NCBI RefSeq assembly: GCF_963678635.1
Contig: NC_087070.1
Span: forward strand, 32,095,704 to 32,155,703
Source of the DNA: Symsagittifera roscoffensis
Lineage: Eukaryota > Xenacoelomorpha > Acoela > Convolutidae
Direction: 5' to 3'
Length of the DNA stretch: 60,000 nt
Made by a program: the position numbers and the translations under genes. Positions 13,201 to 28,200 of this stretch are shown here, one piece after another (the stretch's first letter is position 1; each line of letters starts with the position of its first letter). The notes beneath the pieces are model-generated. The model worked only from the letters and a program-made list of their open reading frames with translations, did no database searches and was not told the DNA's origin.

Positions 13201-16200
13201 ATAGATTTTCGGAGGACTTATGTTACAGTTTTTTTTTGTGCAGCATAATATAACTGTCTCCTAAAAACTGTCAAAAGTAAATTGCAGAGAAAATGTTTTT
13301 TTTTTTTCAGAACATGCTACAGATTATCCAACAGAGTCCCTCAGGCTTACCATTGCAATCGACTAGGTTGGTATAACCATTTTGAGGAGAGGTAACTTGA
13401 TGAAGGTGTCAGAATTGGCGCGACAAATTGATAAATGCATAAGCACGATGACGAAACAATTAGTTTGAAAATATATGAAATGGAAAATTTGCCTTTTGGT
13501 ATCCAGTTATTTAGTCAAGAACCTCTTTTTAATTTCCAATTGAAAATAGTTTGTGACCATTTAGAAACTATGCATATCAGTTGCTGAAGGCCTTGGAAGC
13601 GTGCCACTCAAGAAATATTATCCATCAAGGTGAGAAATCACCACTCGAAGAGTAAACCCACCACTTGCACCAAATCTATGTCTTGATGTGTAATAAAAAA
13701 ACCGCGTATTCTTATACTGTGCTTTTAATGAAAGAAATCGTTTTTATTTTGTAATAAGACTGCTGGCATCAGGGCGAAGCGCTGAATGTTCCGACTGCCT
13801 TTATTTAGAGTAGTGTTTACTTAGAAACATGAAGTTTTTTTTTAAAAAATGCTTATTTTTTCCTTTTTTGTGAAAGCCATCCCCCAACCTGCTATGTTAA
13901 GTTCAAAATGATATACTTTGGCGCACTTTTGGAATATTTTAAGTTTTGACCAAAAAAAATTGCCGTTTTTTAGCGCGCGCCGCTCCCTCTCAAAATTCAT
14001 ATTTATTGGCGCCTTGAAAAGTTCCAAGGTCGGTCAGCCAACAATTGATGTCTTACAATAGTAACAATGGGGGTACCCTTTGGGTCGGTAGGAGGGGTTT
14101 CATCCGCCCCTGATTGTGATGAAATTTGCTAGGAAAGGCTCACCCCAGGCCAGAATAGTTGGTTGATTAGTAGCTCTACTGCACGCAATCTGCTGATTCA
14201 AAAAGATATGTGAAAAAAAAATGATTTGATTCAATGATTTAGGTTTCGTTTGTATTCGTTGGTGTTTTATTTTCTAATGTGAATTTTTTACCCTGATCTG
14301 TTGTTTGAACTGTTCTGATTTTTTGGTTGCATACAAGCTGAATATTTTCATTGAATTATTTTTATTTGAGTTATTTTGACCATAATCTTTAATTTTTTTT
14401 CAGCGTGCGCCCTTCACTTCAGAATTAGAATGTAGTGGCGCCATTTTAGGGTCTTTGTAATAAGTTTATGCTTGTTGATTCAAAAATAACTACCAAAAAA
14501 GGCCATGTGGGTGGTGAAGATGTCGGATTCTTAGTCGCACTTTGGGCCGTCCCGCGCATCCATTAATACTACTACTGGTTGGACCATTAAATTATCGATT
14601 GCAGATAACGATAAGGCTAATACTAAACCCTTGCCTGTTGATGATATCGGTTACATATAATTAAGTGTGACGACATAAAAAAGAGATAATTACATGGAGC
14701 AAATCCCAAATATGGTGATCCATTTCCAATAGGATGTAGCTAAAATCGAATTAAGGAAATTAAATCAATCATCTCGTCAAACCTAATATTCTGTTTTGAA
14801 GATTTTTACAATCAACATGTCTCTTAAGTGAGCTCAGATACTTTTTTTTCTATGAACCATCGAAATTAGAGACACTTCAATGTTGCGTGTTGAAAAAACA
14901 TTTGATGAAGAGTTATGAGCGAAGTGAATACTCTTACACAGGTCTTGGTAATTTTTTCTCAGCTGTTTTTTTTTCAGGAAAAATTCAAGACATTTCACGC
15001 TCAAATTTGATTTTTTTCGCGGTTTGAATATTGATTTCTTTTCAAATTCACTTCATTTCCAATGTTAGAAGGAAGGCAAACTCCACTAGCGAACAGAAAA
15101 AGTGTAAAGGTCACAAAAAACGTGATCGACTTCTAGTTTCGAAGGTGGGTTTTATTTTTCAGATTTGGCAGCGGAATAAAAAGTTTACCTATTGATCTAA
15201 TGTTCTCAAATTAAGTTAATTCTATCTAAACAAACATCAATCATAATTTTTCTTATAAGTCAAAGAGCTTTAAGGCCATAATTTTTGTTACGACTTTCGA
15301 ACAAAAGTAACGGATTATTTGTGCTCGGGGTGGTTTATTTTATCATCAGACAAAATTAGACCCTTTAACTAGCTATTTTTGACAAAATTTATTCATATCA
15401 TTCAAAATCTATTGTTGTCTTGAGCTTAAATTTGAAGATATTTTACCTGTGATTTTTTTTGTAAAGTTATAGGGGTTTAAAGATTGACATTTTGGCCAAA
15501 TTGAGACAATTAACGCGCGATATAATTCGCGCTATTAACGCGTAAGCTGAGGTTTTATCCGTCTTAGAAATCGTTCCAAATTGGTTGAAGGAAGCATATT
15601 TGCCATAATTGATTTGTTAAGAAACGAAATCTATCACTTTGTACGTTTAATGGCGTGTGGGGGGTTGATTTTGACAAAAAAATCTCAAATTTTAAACTTT
15701 ATTTTTTCATGTTATTACTTCCCATTATAGATCTTATAAGTCAGTCAGAACATTCAAGGCTTCGCCCTGATACGACTAGTCTTGTTTTCTTTGAAATTCA
15801 AAGATGAAGTGTTTTCAAAAAACAAAATTGTGTTTTTTTCTGTTCCTTGCTTCTATTGACTTTTCCAACTGACTGTTGGCTAAGTTATGATAATTTTTCC
15901 TAATTGTTTCTAAAAGAACACGAGGCTTTCCCAACTGTCTGTTTGCTTGAATTTCCTTGTGGAAATACGAATTTTTGATGCGAGGATGTTAAAATAACAT
16001 GTGATTGTTTTACAGACGTGAAGCCAGAAAACATGCTGGTGACTGGCGACAACATCCTAAAGTTGTGTGACTTCGGCTACGCTGCCAGGAGTGTGAACAA
16101 CAACAGTGGTCTGATTGAGAGTTCAGTGTACACTGAGTTCATAGCCACCAGATGGTACCGCAGTCCAGAAGTGCTCCTAGGAGCCAGGTCAGTAGATAGT

Positions 16201-19200
16201 ATTGTTCAAGTTAGTTGCCCTGATGTCACGTTCAAAATCAGGTCAAAGCAACCCATAGCTATGGTACCGCAAATAAGTCACCCTTAGATGTAGTTCACTA
16301 TTACACATACTGCTTAGTTGTTAGGTTGATCACTGGCCAACAATTGTTTTTGCCCCGAGGAATGAAACGTCCACTTGAATTGCCCTTTTTTTATAAAGTA
16401 AATGGCGAATCCTAACTTCGAACATGTAAGAATCATAGTGATGAAGTAAAATTTAATGCTAAATTTTTAAGTACCAGCATTTTTTCAAAATTTCAATATT
16501 TAAAAAAAATAGAAAAAAGTATTTATCTTTTTATTTTTTTTAAAATATAATGAATGGTAAACTTAAATTGTGCACTATACTTTTAGCTGTACTTAAAGAA
16601 TAGCAGAATTTGTAATTTGTTTTACAATTAGTAATTTGTTTTTTAAAGTATGTAAACCAACCATGGGTAAATTCTCATTAGACCTGCTTGTCTGTTATCA
16701 ATCCTCTCTCTCCATTTTGTGTATATGTTTATTTTGATTGATGTTACAAATTGAAATATATTCACATTTATGGAGAAATAAATTCTTTCTTTGTTTTAAT
16801 GATGTTGGTGCACGTCAGCATTGCAATAATTTTCTGAGGACAAATATATGGAGGCGAAACTTTTTTTGCCAATTGGCGATTTTCATGCTCATTAGTTGAC
16901 GAGATAGTCCACAATAGGTGTGGCAGAGACGCCGATATGTGGAGTGCGGGCTGTATAGTGGGGGAGATGGCTGACGGGAAGCCCATGTTCCCGGGTCAGA
17001 GTGAACTGGACCAGCTGTATGTGATTCAGACTATTCTGGGACCCTTGAGTGTGAACCAGAGGCGGATGTTCTACAACTCACCCAGATACACACAGCTAAG
17101 GGTTAGACTTCTAAGTTATCGTTCTTAGGTTTGCTGGGGAAACTGGATAAAACAGTTCAATACGCTGTCTACCTGGAATTGCAAGTTAGCCATGATTATT
17201 TAAAATGTTGCTCATGGTTTTTGATTTCGTTTCCGCGATGTGTATGTGTAGTTTTTGTCATTGGAACTTTATTGACTCTGTTTTCTCAGTCAGAGAAAAA
17301 GATATTGACGTTACCTAGAATAAAACACCCCCAGTTTTAACTTTTCTCAAATATTTAAATTTAGCAATTAAAGACTTTGCCATCCTACCAGCAAAATGGG
17401 CTCTATGTGTGTTGATATTATAAAGCTTGTGTGATTCTTTGAGTTAGTCTAATTGCGTAATGTTTTAGTTACCGACAGTGTCTAAAGCTAAGGGACTGGA
17501 GAAGCGATACAAGAACAAAGTGTGTGCCAAACTACTTGATTGCATGAAGGTAATAGAAGACAATACATTTTTTGTTTTAATTAATTTTAGATGCATTATG
17601 GCATAGTTTCCATGCTACTGCTTGGGGTATTCATGAAACGGCGCCTCTTTGCAATCAAGTGTATACCCCGAAACAGTAAATTTTATATTGTGCGTATAAA
17701 CCATTTGCTGGGAGCTATAATGCAAAAAAATGATAGTTTTTTAATAATGCTTAAGACGTAGACACTGTTTTCGTGTTTTTTTTTGCAAGAATAATCTAGA
17801 AGGGTGGAATAACGTGTCTGTGAGTTTTGTTCAGGGAATGCTAGCAATAGACGCGTGCAACAGGTTAGACGTGTACAAAGCTCTACGTCACAAAGTTTTC
17901 ATCCCAGAAGTCGCCATGGATGAGTCATACCACCCCACTCAAGGTCATCACAGGTCAGTTAGGATTTATAATTACGCTATCAGGTTTTCAGGATAAAAAC
18001 GTGTTTTTGAATAGAGTAACTGAATCACTCTTTATCTTGGTTCATAATCAACTTGTTCTGAACATGTAGCGAAGATGTAACGTCTAATAAGTCGGATTAG
18101 TGCTTGCCTGCTTTTTGTCGGCTTAGATGCCGCAGCACAGTGTTTACTTATCGTTTGAGCAATTTGCAAACAATTTGAAAGTGTTTATATGTATTCGTGT
18201 AATTGTGTTGTTAAACGAAATCCAAGAAATTTGACTGAAATACGATTTTTCAATGTTTTTGTCTGTTCATTCTCCTCGCAGCCTCAAAAAAGCAATGGGT
18301 GGATCTTTTTCTTCATTTTTTCAAAATTTCGATTTGAACACAATAATTTAAAAAACCGATTTTGCCCGTTTTCACTTACGATTGTTTCGCCTACTTTGAT
18401 TTTATAAAATGAGCATTTCTGAATGAAAAATGTGACGAAGAGTTGCACGTTCGTATCTACTCTTGAATTACTTTAAATATGTCGGAATTTTTTTCACAAT
18501 CATTTTTTTTTGCTTGAATACTGGATAGATTTTGGCATCGAGAGTAATGCGAAAGTCGACTTCGCCTGTGAAAAAAGAATTGTATCTAATCAAATAGTAT
18601 GATTTCCAAATTTTCAAGATGCCCACTAAAATAAAAATGACACATTAACAAGCTTGCGAGCGTAATGTGTAAGTACGAACCTTCTTTTTTTCTAACCTCG
18701 CAAATAAAAGTTTTATTTTCTAACCGCACTCGCGGAACTTCTGCTATAATCACGATCTGTAGACTTAGAAATTTCGTAGCATCTGTTATCTGCTTTATTT
18801 GTGGCTAGTGTGTGTGGTTACACCAGCGAAGCGTAAAATTTACTAAGCGAATCGTAAAAAAATTGTTTTTCTAAGCCAAGTTGCAAATATAATTGCTCAT
18901 TTGGTGGCATTTTAGATATGTAATTTAATCATGTTCAAGCTTGAACAATTTAATTTCAAATGTTGAGGCTTTTTTTATTTATAGTGTTTGGTCCTGTTAG
19001 AAACAAATTTTGTATAATAAAAATGTGTGGGATTTGTTTTTAGTTTTTTTTGCGACATTTTGGAAAATTTTTGCATTTTTCGTGGAAGTTTCAATTTTCT
19101 CAAAAACTACCAATTTTCCAAAAAAAAATGGTACTAATGGAAAAATCGGCTGCTCTTCTATGTGTCTGCTTATTTAGTTAGTCTCTTTTAATTTTGCCGC

Positions 19201-22200
19201 ACGCTCTACAACTTTCGAACCCATGAATATTGTAATGAATATTAAATGCAAAAATCTGAGTTTTCTCTTCTTGTGCTAGATTTATGGAATAAGTACTGAT
19301 TATGGAATACTATAATATATTGATCCACTTTTCTTAAGTTAGTTTAGTTTGCTCAAAAAAGTTATATCATGAAAATTTTTGAAAATCAAAGAGCTTTAAG
19401 GTGATATATTTGTTTTCTTAGAAAATGAAAAACGAAAAAGTGCTCAGAAAAACATGGTGAAAATCGAATTTCAGAAATGCGAATATCCATCGATAAGTTT
19501 CACCGCTCTAATTAAATGCTCATTTTTGAAACAGGTCAACCGGCAGTAGACCAGTGACGTCATCAACACCGGCATTGCATTCTCAGAACTCGATCTCGTC
19601 CCAGTTCGGATATGGCGGAGGGAGAGGAGTAAATGGGGGAGGAGGTGTGAACGGAAATGTAGGGGTTAACCGGCACTCGATTGCTGTTCATATGAATGAA
19701 GTGACAAATGGGGCTACCAATAGTTTGTAAGTCACGTGTCTTTATACTTGTCAGTAATGCAACACCATTTTTAAGCTCAATAGGAACTTAACCACATGAA
19801 AATAGTTTGAATGATATGAAATCAAGAACCAGATTTGACTCTGTTCCGCTTTCCCCCTCACATTTGAATTTCAGTTTTGAAAAACTCTGAAGTTGTCATG
19901 CAATGAAAAAAATCGTAAATGACAAAAAAAAACTAAAGCGTACATTATTAAGGTGCTGTGGAGAACAGTTTTGGTATTCAGATAGAAGGCTAGAGCACCA
20001 ACTTGGGTAACGCGCTTTCCTCGATGAGAGGCAATGTCGCCCAAACAAAAATTTATTTGCCAAAAGAAAGTTCTTATCAATTTCATTTTTTTTTCTTCTC
20101 GATACTCAAAATGCAATTCAGTCGGTCAATTGATTGCACATCAACCATCTACTTGCGTTTGCTGACGCCTTTTTGTATCCTCCTATGGTTTTTGCTTGAG
20201 GAGATAGCTAGCTCAATTGGTCATTAGAGGGGCAGATTGTTCAATTGATCCAAAATTTGTTCAGGATCAAATTTTCTTTTTCGCGATTTGACTTTTGATT
20301 TCTATTAAATTTAGTTTATCTCCGTAAGTAAAAGGAAAGAAAAATCTACTGTCGAACAGCAAAATTGTTAAGGTCCTGAAAAACGTGATCAACTTCTAAT
20401 TTGAAGATGGAATTCATTCTTAGGTTTTTCAGCGAAATAAAAATATAACCTTTTGATCCGGTTTTCTCAAATTGGTTTAGGTTTATTTCGCTTGCGATTA
20501 GCAAGCGTTATCAAATCGGAAAATAGATTTTTTCGAGCTAACAACTAGTTTAACAAAATCAGTTGAATCACTTATGATGATATGCAGCTGACAGGCTCAA
20601 TTTCACGAAAATCCAAATTTAACTATTCGGTGGGTACTTGTTACAGATATGCTATATCTGGAACTCAAACCTTTGCATTCATAATTATAGATTTTCGATA
20701 GTTTTTTCTGCTAATGATTATTCGGCTGAATGTTTCCGACTTAAGCTTTGTCGGTCCGGCTTCCAATTTTTGAAGTCCACTTAGCACTCGCTATATGGAC
20801 AACGCACATAAATATAAATCTAAGAAAGAAAACTGTTTTAATTAAAAAGATGATTTCACGATAATTTTCGCAAGACCAATTCTCAAATCAAATGAAAAAA
20901 GAGTAGCCAGTTCTCAAGCAAATAACGCGGAATGTTCCAACCACAATGCTGAAAGCGAGAATTAAGAAGAGCCAGTTCCCAAGCAAATAACCCAGAATGT
21001 TCCAACCGCAATGCTGAAAGCGAGAAATTAGATTAAACTGAAAACAATTTTTTTTTTTCAGTAATTGTACTGAATTTGCTGTTTTTGCGGTCTTACGTTT
21101 GTTTTCTTTTTAAGTTTAGTTTTTCGTTTTGTTAAAAGGAAACCAAACTGCAAAATCATAGGGCAGTTTATACAAGTCACGAAAAAACAATCAAATTCTA
21201 GTTTCGATGTTGGATTTTAATTTTCAGGTATGCCAGCGGGTTAAAAACTTCCAATTGATCTAAATAATTTCCATTGTAAAAAGGGTAAACTCGAACAAAA
21301 AACTGTAGAGGTGAAATCCGAAAGTGAAGCCTTGTACAACTCACCATATAACACAAACCTTGCATTGCAAAATAACAAAAACAGAGATGAGAGCCTTGGA
21401 AAAATTAAGTTTTCTTATGTATAGAAAAAATGACCTATCAAAAACGTTCAACGGTTTGTGCTGATTTTGTCCTGACTAATTGTTTTCTCAAAAAACATGG
21501 ATAATTGGACAACTTAATGCTGTATTAGCGTAATAAATCAGTCTTATAAAGCAGTAACTAAGCCAAAGAGTTTTTTAGCAGATGCCAAAGTATATCCAAT
21601 GAAGTGATAAAAGAGAAAACTGAAAAATTGGTTTAGTGAAACTGCCTTACAATCGGTGCCTTTTTTACAATCAAAATTATGAACAGATTTTTATTAGAGC
21701 GAACAACTAAGAATACTGAACTGCTCAACAAAGTGTCTGTATGTGGGTGTTACTTGCAATTTTTTTTCTCCAATTTAACTTCTCTGACAATCTGCGGAGT
21801 TTCAGCTAATTGGCTGTTGGCTTATTTCAGTTGTTGTTGTTTTAACCTTGCGCTGGAGGCCGTCTCGAATGGTTCAGAATGGTTGTTCGCGCTTAGTTTT
21901 GTTTGTGCTGTTCTTGGTTGCTTGATTTCTACTCGTCTCAGTACTTATCGGTAACATAAGATTGTTTTGAAATTGCTCCAGTGTTTGCTAGGTAAACACT
22001 GTGCAATTCTCGAGTTCTGTTGGCCCTCGGAGGATATTAGGACTGATGATATAGAAACCACAAGTGCTTCATCTCCTTGATGGTGTTGATGTAAAAAGTC
22101 ACGAGTGGCAGCTGTTTTTCATGGTTGCTTAGTTTCGGAGGCTTTTTTCCTAGAAATTTGCTGTGTTCATTTTTTGTAGTAAATTTAACTATTGGTGTGG

Positions 22201-25200
22201 ATTTTTTTTATTCCTATCCTATACTGTTTGGCGGTCACATCACCGTTTTGGGTAAAAAAACTGGCAATGTCATATGATGTTGTTGCTGCAAGGTTGATTT
22301 AACTGTGCGCTTGGACTGTGTAGAATTGACGGTGTGGTTGTCAACTCTGTACGGCAGATGACATCCCAGTAAAAACTGCTTCGCTATCGTTTCGCTGTGC
22401 GTTCGAACAGGTAAAATTTGTGTTTCAGTGTGTAAATGATCAATTGGTGACATTACACACCCAGTTATAGTTCTTAATGCCCTAATTTGTTTTGTCTGCA
22501 GTTCTTTCACTTAGTATCATGTAAACTGGGAGACCAGATGGATGCGGCATCGCTAAGGACGCTACGACTTTTTGTTGTGTAAGTGAGTTCCAGGGTCTCC
22601 TTATCGCATCCCCATGTGGTTCTTGCCAATTTTTAAAGGTTGTGATTTCTACCATGTACTTTTTGAAATCATTTATAGATATGCTGCCCAAACTTCATTA
22701 GCCCATCAAAGGTAACGCCTAAAAGATTTGGCCCACATTTGATGATAGTTATATAGTTATATCATCTGCATAGAAAGTTTGTTAAATGTCCCTATCAGAC
22801 CCAGGTAGCTTGGAAATATAGATATTAAAAAGCGATGGCGAGAGTACCCCTCCTTGAGGAACTTCTTGTTTTACACTACGCCTTCTGGAGGTTTTGTCAT
22901 ATTACTCGACACATGTAAAGCTACATTGGACGTATCCGCTCACCCATATTTTTGTGTTGTTGCTTAGACTGCTTTCTAAGATATCGTTAAGAAGTACTCT
23001 GTGGCTTACAGTGCCAAACCCCGCGGTAAGATCAAGCGCCACTATTTGTGATCTGTCAGGAGTGCGTGCTTTGTCATTCCTCTCTTAACCTTAATAGAGA
23101 TGCAGTTTAGAACAGTTACTGTGGAACTCGATTTTCTGAAACCATGCTGATGTTCAGCTTATGGGATATTGAGATCAAACTTTGGTAGTAATAGCCGTTC
23201 TGTTATTTTAGCCACAGGGGACAGGAGAGCATAAGGCCTGTAGCTTTTTGAATGCTCTGGATCCTTTACCGGTTTCAACAGTGGGATGATTTTCCCTACC
23301 TTCCAATTCTGCGCGATTACGCATGTGCTCAGTGACAGATTGATCAGGTGGGTTAAAAATACCATCCCTTTAGGCCCTACATAATGCAAGTGTATACGGG
23401 CGATTTGATTCGGCTCGATTGCTTTGCTCTTTGATTGTTTTATAGCTTCTTGCACCATTAAAGGCGAGAGTCGTACTTCGTCAATTGTCAAACTTTAAGT
23501 TTCCTGACAATGGGCTTTTTTGCTTTCGTTGCCAACTCAGGGTGAGGCGTGAACTGATTAAAAAACTTGGCGGACTTATGTGGATCGAAGGTTTCTATCG
23601 ATTCGCCAAACTTGATTGACTTGTTACTTTGTGGTCTGGACGTGCAACGGATAAAGCTTTAATGGTTGACCATAGTTTTTTTGCAGTTGACCCTGCAGTC
23701 AATTATATCCAGGAGCTAAGTCCATTTGTCTCTTTTGTAATCCTGTGTTGCTTTATCCGTTTTCCGATCGATCTCGTCTATATCTTTCCAGGATTTGCTG
23801 CCTGAGCTTCGTCATCTTTTTTTAGTTAACTTAATAGCTTTCGGGGGAGCGTCGACTTTTTCTCCTCTGAAGGTACCATGAGGGATATGCCTTGAGGCGT
23901 GTTCATAAATTGTATCCCCTAGAAATTTTTCGCCTTCGTGTACATCTTTGCTGGATTAGTGTGACTGAAAGCTACATCTTTGTCCTCTTTGATCCTTGCC
24001 CAATTGGCGTTTTTAAAATTCATGTAAGTCCTCTTGCTTGAACGTAGCGGTTGAATGGCGCGGTTTAATGTTGTTTAATGTTCTAGTTTTTGCTTGTTGA
24101 TCAGTTTTCCAGATCGAACGCATCGCTAGTGTGGGGCTCAGTAACGTAATATCTGGAGAGCTCTGTTTCCTTGGTTACCCTCGTTGGCGTGTCTTCGTTG
24201 ATAACGATTAGTTCAGAATCGGAGATTTCATTTGCTAATTCAGTTCCTCTTTTATCGGTATCCAGCTTAGAATGCCACAATTTATGGTGTCCGTTGAAAT
24301 CTCCCATTATAACTGTATCTTCTTGGTTGAGCAAAGGTTGGATGCTGCAGTGATAACCTGCTTTACAACTTGAGGATGGTGGTGTGTAAACGTTGTAAAG
24401 AGTGATGTTATAATTGCCAGAGAGTAGTTTCACTCCTAGCTGTTCAAGGTGTTCATCGTTTGATTGATTGCTTCGATTTTTCGGTACCTCAAGTTTTTTG
24501 TATTATAAAGACCAGACCTCCACGTTTTCCTCTGCTTGCAGCTCTAGGTTTGGAGACTATATCATAATCGGGTGGCAATTTGGGGCAGGTATTCGGGAGC
24601 ATAGTTTCTTGAATTGCCGCGATGAGGATTTGGTTAGTGTGCATAAAATCGCAGATAACAGAAAGTTTCGGTCTGAGGCCAACTGCATTTAGTTGTAAAA
24701 TATTGTAGTTTCTTGTTTGCTTTAATTTTTTTTAAAAACGTCTCGGTTACGATTATAGGCCTTTTGTTTAAAATTTTTTGGCTGCTATTTTGGGCTTTGC
24801 CAGTTTGGTTGTTTTGGTACATCTGCGTTACATGCAATGAACCCGCGATTCCACTCATTAACACGTTTAAGTGCCGAGCGTTTTAAGTGCATCCTTTACC
24901 CATAATGGCACCATATGCTTGATTGAGTCGTAAGGATAGATTTGAGACAGATGTTCCATTCATATCTTGGTGCTGGGTTTCGTTCAATCCCTGATATTAG
25001 GAGAGTTAGCTTTTTGTCAATTGCAGCAGTTCGATTGAGCCGGAGCAGGGTTGCTGGTTTATTCTAGTCATTTGTCATAAACACCGGTGCTGGCACCGGC
25101 ACCAACAACCATTTGTGTTCTTGACAGCTCCTTGGGTGGGATAGATGGCACTTGGGTCTTTACCGCGTGTGTGCGAGGAGACGTGGCTTTCCCACAGAGG

Positions 25201-28200
25201 TTTCAATTCATAAAGCCGCTTTATTTCAGTCGGCTTATTTACCGAATTTATTTTAAATCTGGGGCAGTGTTTTTTGATATAGGTAAGACTGTCACTAATT
25301 TTCGAATTGCCATAGCCGACTTCGCTAAGACCTCTTGGAAAAAGTTTTAAAACTTAACTCACAAAAGTATATATATTTTTTGTTTTTTAATTTTTTTTTT
25401 CGTTTTTCACTTCCTGTGTCAGTTGTTATTTTACTCAAAGTTCTGTTTGCTAAGTTTAGTCGCCATGATGTTTTCATCCTACTGATTTAATTGTAGCTAC
25501 ACTCATTTCGGTTCCAATCTCTTGATTGAATTGTAGAGTTCGATTCTATTTGAGAGTTGTAGAGAGAGGGAGTTGGGGAGTTTTTGTCGGTCGTCTTGTG
25601 TAATCTATCGCAGCAGTTCCCGGGGCCTCTAGTGGCAAAACCGACATAGAAGTGGAACCAACATTCCCTGTGAACGCGTCTTTGTGCTGGTATCATCGCC
25701 TCCTCTCTATAGCTCACTCAAGAGCGAGGTTTGGTTGTCGTTATTGATGCCCGTTCTAGGGGCCAATTTTTTTTAGTTATATGGGAGAACCGATAAAAAC
25801 TCCTGTTACTTGGGGTTATGTGGTAAGCTGCAGATGTTTGGCAGCTTTTTAGGGATACTCTTATAGACTATCGATGATAAATGAGGTAGGGTGTACTCGG
25901 AAATTAAACAGAGCGTCAGTGTTGTGCGCTCCTGAATAGCAATTTGCGTAGACGTCAATTTATTATTCAATCTTTGATGGTAACTGTTAAGGTGGTTGGA
26001 TACCCCGATCCAAATTGTGCTAGCGCATGTCTGGGGTTCAGTCAACTTAGTTTTTGTTATCTGATATTATTGTTGGAGTTCTGCTAATTAGCTTTAATTT
26101 CTCGTTAAGGAAACTCTTATTTCAGTGGCATGAAGGTTTTTGATCCCGCAAACATATTTAAGCTTGAAGATGCTCTCCTGGTTATTCGGAATCGGGTGTT
26201 CAATTTTGGGTGTTCAATTTTAGTAGAACTAGTGTAGTCGAGAGTAGACCTGATGTTCCCGTTGTACCTTCATAGCTTACAGTATTGTGATCTCCTCTGT
26301 GCTCTTGTTAACATCCAGAAGCACGTTTAGAGAGCCTTTCATTTTGTTTTCTGACCGGAAGTATTTTTATTTCGTGTAAATGCGTGATATCGCTCGTTTT
26401 TACGGAACCAGTAATTGTTCTTTGTGCAGTGTTTTGTTTAACTCTCAGACGTTGCCAGTTAGTGTTGCTCAGTGTCTGGTCGAATTGGGTGATCCATATT
26501 TCAGTACATTTCTCCCAATTGCCTTGTAGTTTCTCGTGTTTCTTTGGTGCAACCCCAAGTAAGCCGGCAAGTTTTTTCAGAGCTTTTTACAGTGTTCATT
26601 AAGGTTAACTTGGTTGTCCAATGTAACGCCTAGAATTTTTGGGTTTCGATTGGCAGGTAGCTGGGTGCCGTAAAAAATGACATTTGGTTCTAGCTTAACC
26701 TCATTTGCCCAGGTTGAACAGATAGATGTTGTAAATATATCTTTTGAGAGTGACAGATTTGTTTGTAAGGCAGGTGTTGAGTTTTTCGAAGTATAGATTT
26801 ATGGTATGGGTTAAAATGCTGATGTTGGGACTTGGCGTTGTTATGGTAATAATGTCTGCGTATGTTGTTACTTTGATGCTATTACTTTCAAGTAATGGCA
26901 TTTGAGTCATAAATAGATTTAAAAGGACCGGGGATAACACATCTTGGGGAACACCTTGTTTCGCCTTCCTGCATTTGGATTTAGTATCTCTGAAGCTAGG
27001 CAAGAATCCATCGTTTTGTGTTATTAGATAGTTTCGAGCTGGCGTTATCGTTGAGTGCATGGCAGTGATCAACAGTATCAAAGGCTGCAGTCAAGTCTAA
27101 AGCGTTCTTTGACATGGTTTTGCCTTGTTCAAACCGGCTTTTATGTAGAACGGCAATTAAGGGCAGTACTAGTTGATCTTTTTTGCCTAGAGCTGTGCTA
27201 ATGTTCTCGAGAATCTATGTTGAAGTTAAATTCAGGTAAAAGTAGGCGCTCTATAAGTGTTGCTACTTGAGAGTGCAGTGCAATCGGTCTTTAGCTCTTA
27301 GTTTGCGCTGGATCTTTCCTGGTTTAGCTATGAGTGTAATTCTTCCCACTTTTCTGGTATGAATGCATTACTCAGTGATAGGCTCATTAAGTCTCTTAAA
27401 AGTTTAATGGCTTGTTTTCCATTGAAAAGTAGATGTATTTGTGCTATGTTTTCTGGTCCGAGCGCTTAGCTTTTTTTGCTCGACTTAACTGCTTCTTCCA
27501 CCGTTTTCATGGAAATTTTAACTTCGTTAATTTCTAGTTGCTGTAAATTGCCTATAACTGCCCTTTTTCCTTTTTGTTTGAGTGGGGGGTGAGTTGTTGG
27601 TTTAACATACATATTTTTGGGTGTTGTAAATTGGCCCATCATTAAAAAGTATGGGTTCGTGTTTTGGCTTTGGTGTTTGATAGTCCTTTGACTGTAGACC
27701 AGAGTTTACTTGTTGCTCCTCGATGGTCAACATTTTCGAGAAACTCAATCCATCCGCTTTTTTTAACCTCGACTAGTTTCTTATTTTTCTGATGTAGTTC
27801 TTTTATTTTGGGGGCTCCATGGTGCTGTTTTTGGAGTTTGTTCCTTTCTTGTGAAAGTTTGAGTTTCATTTGGAAAGTTGGACTTTAACTCTGGTGGTTT
27901 AACTCGGGTGGCAAAGGTAAAGCTCAATTACTTTAATTGATTGTTGGTCTATGTGAGCGTCTTGTTGGGGTAGTTTATGTGTTTGGTAGTCGATACTTTC
28001 ATTGAGAAAAATGCAAGTTCACCTCCTTTGCCGCAGTTGCTAGGTCGGTATTGGGCAACGATTTAGTATCCATGTGGGAGTTTAGGTTCATTAAATAAGA
28101 ACGTTTTTTGTACTGCTGCAGTTTTAGTGGCAGTTGTTGTCATGTAGTGTATTATATCTAATTTACGCCATAAGCCGTTTCCATTGAGTTGTAGGATTTT

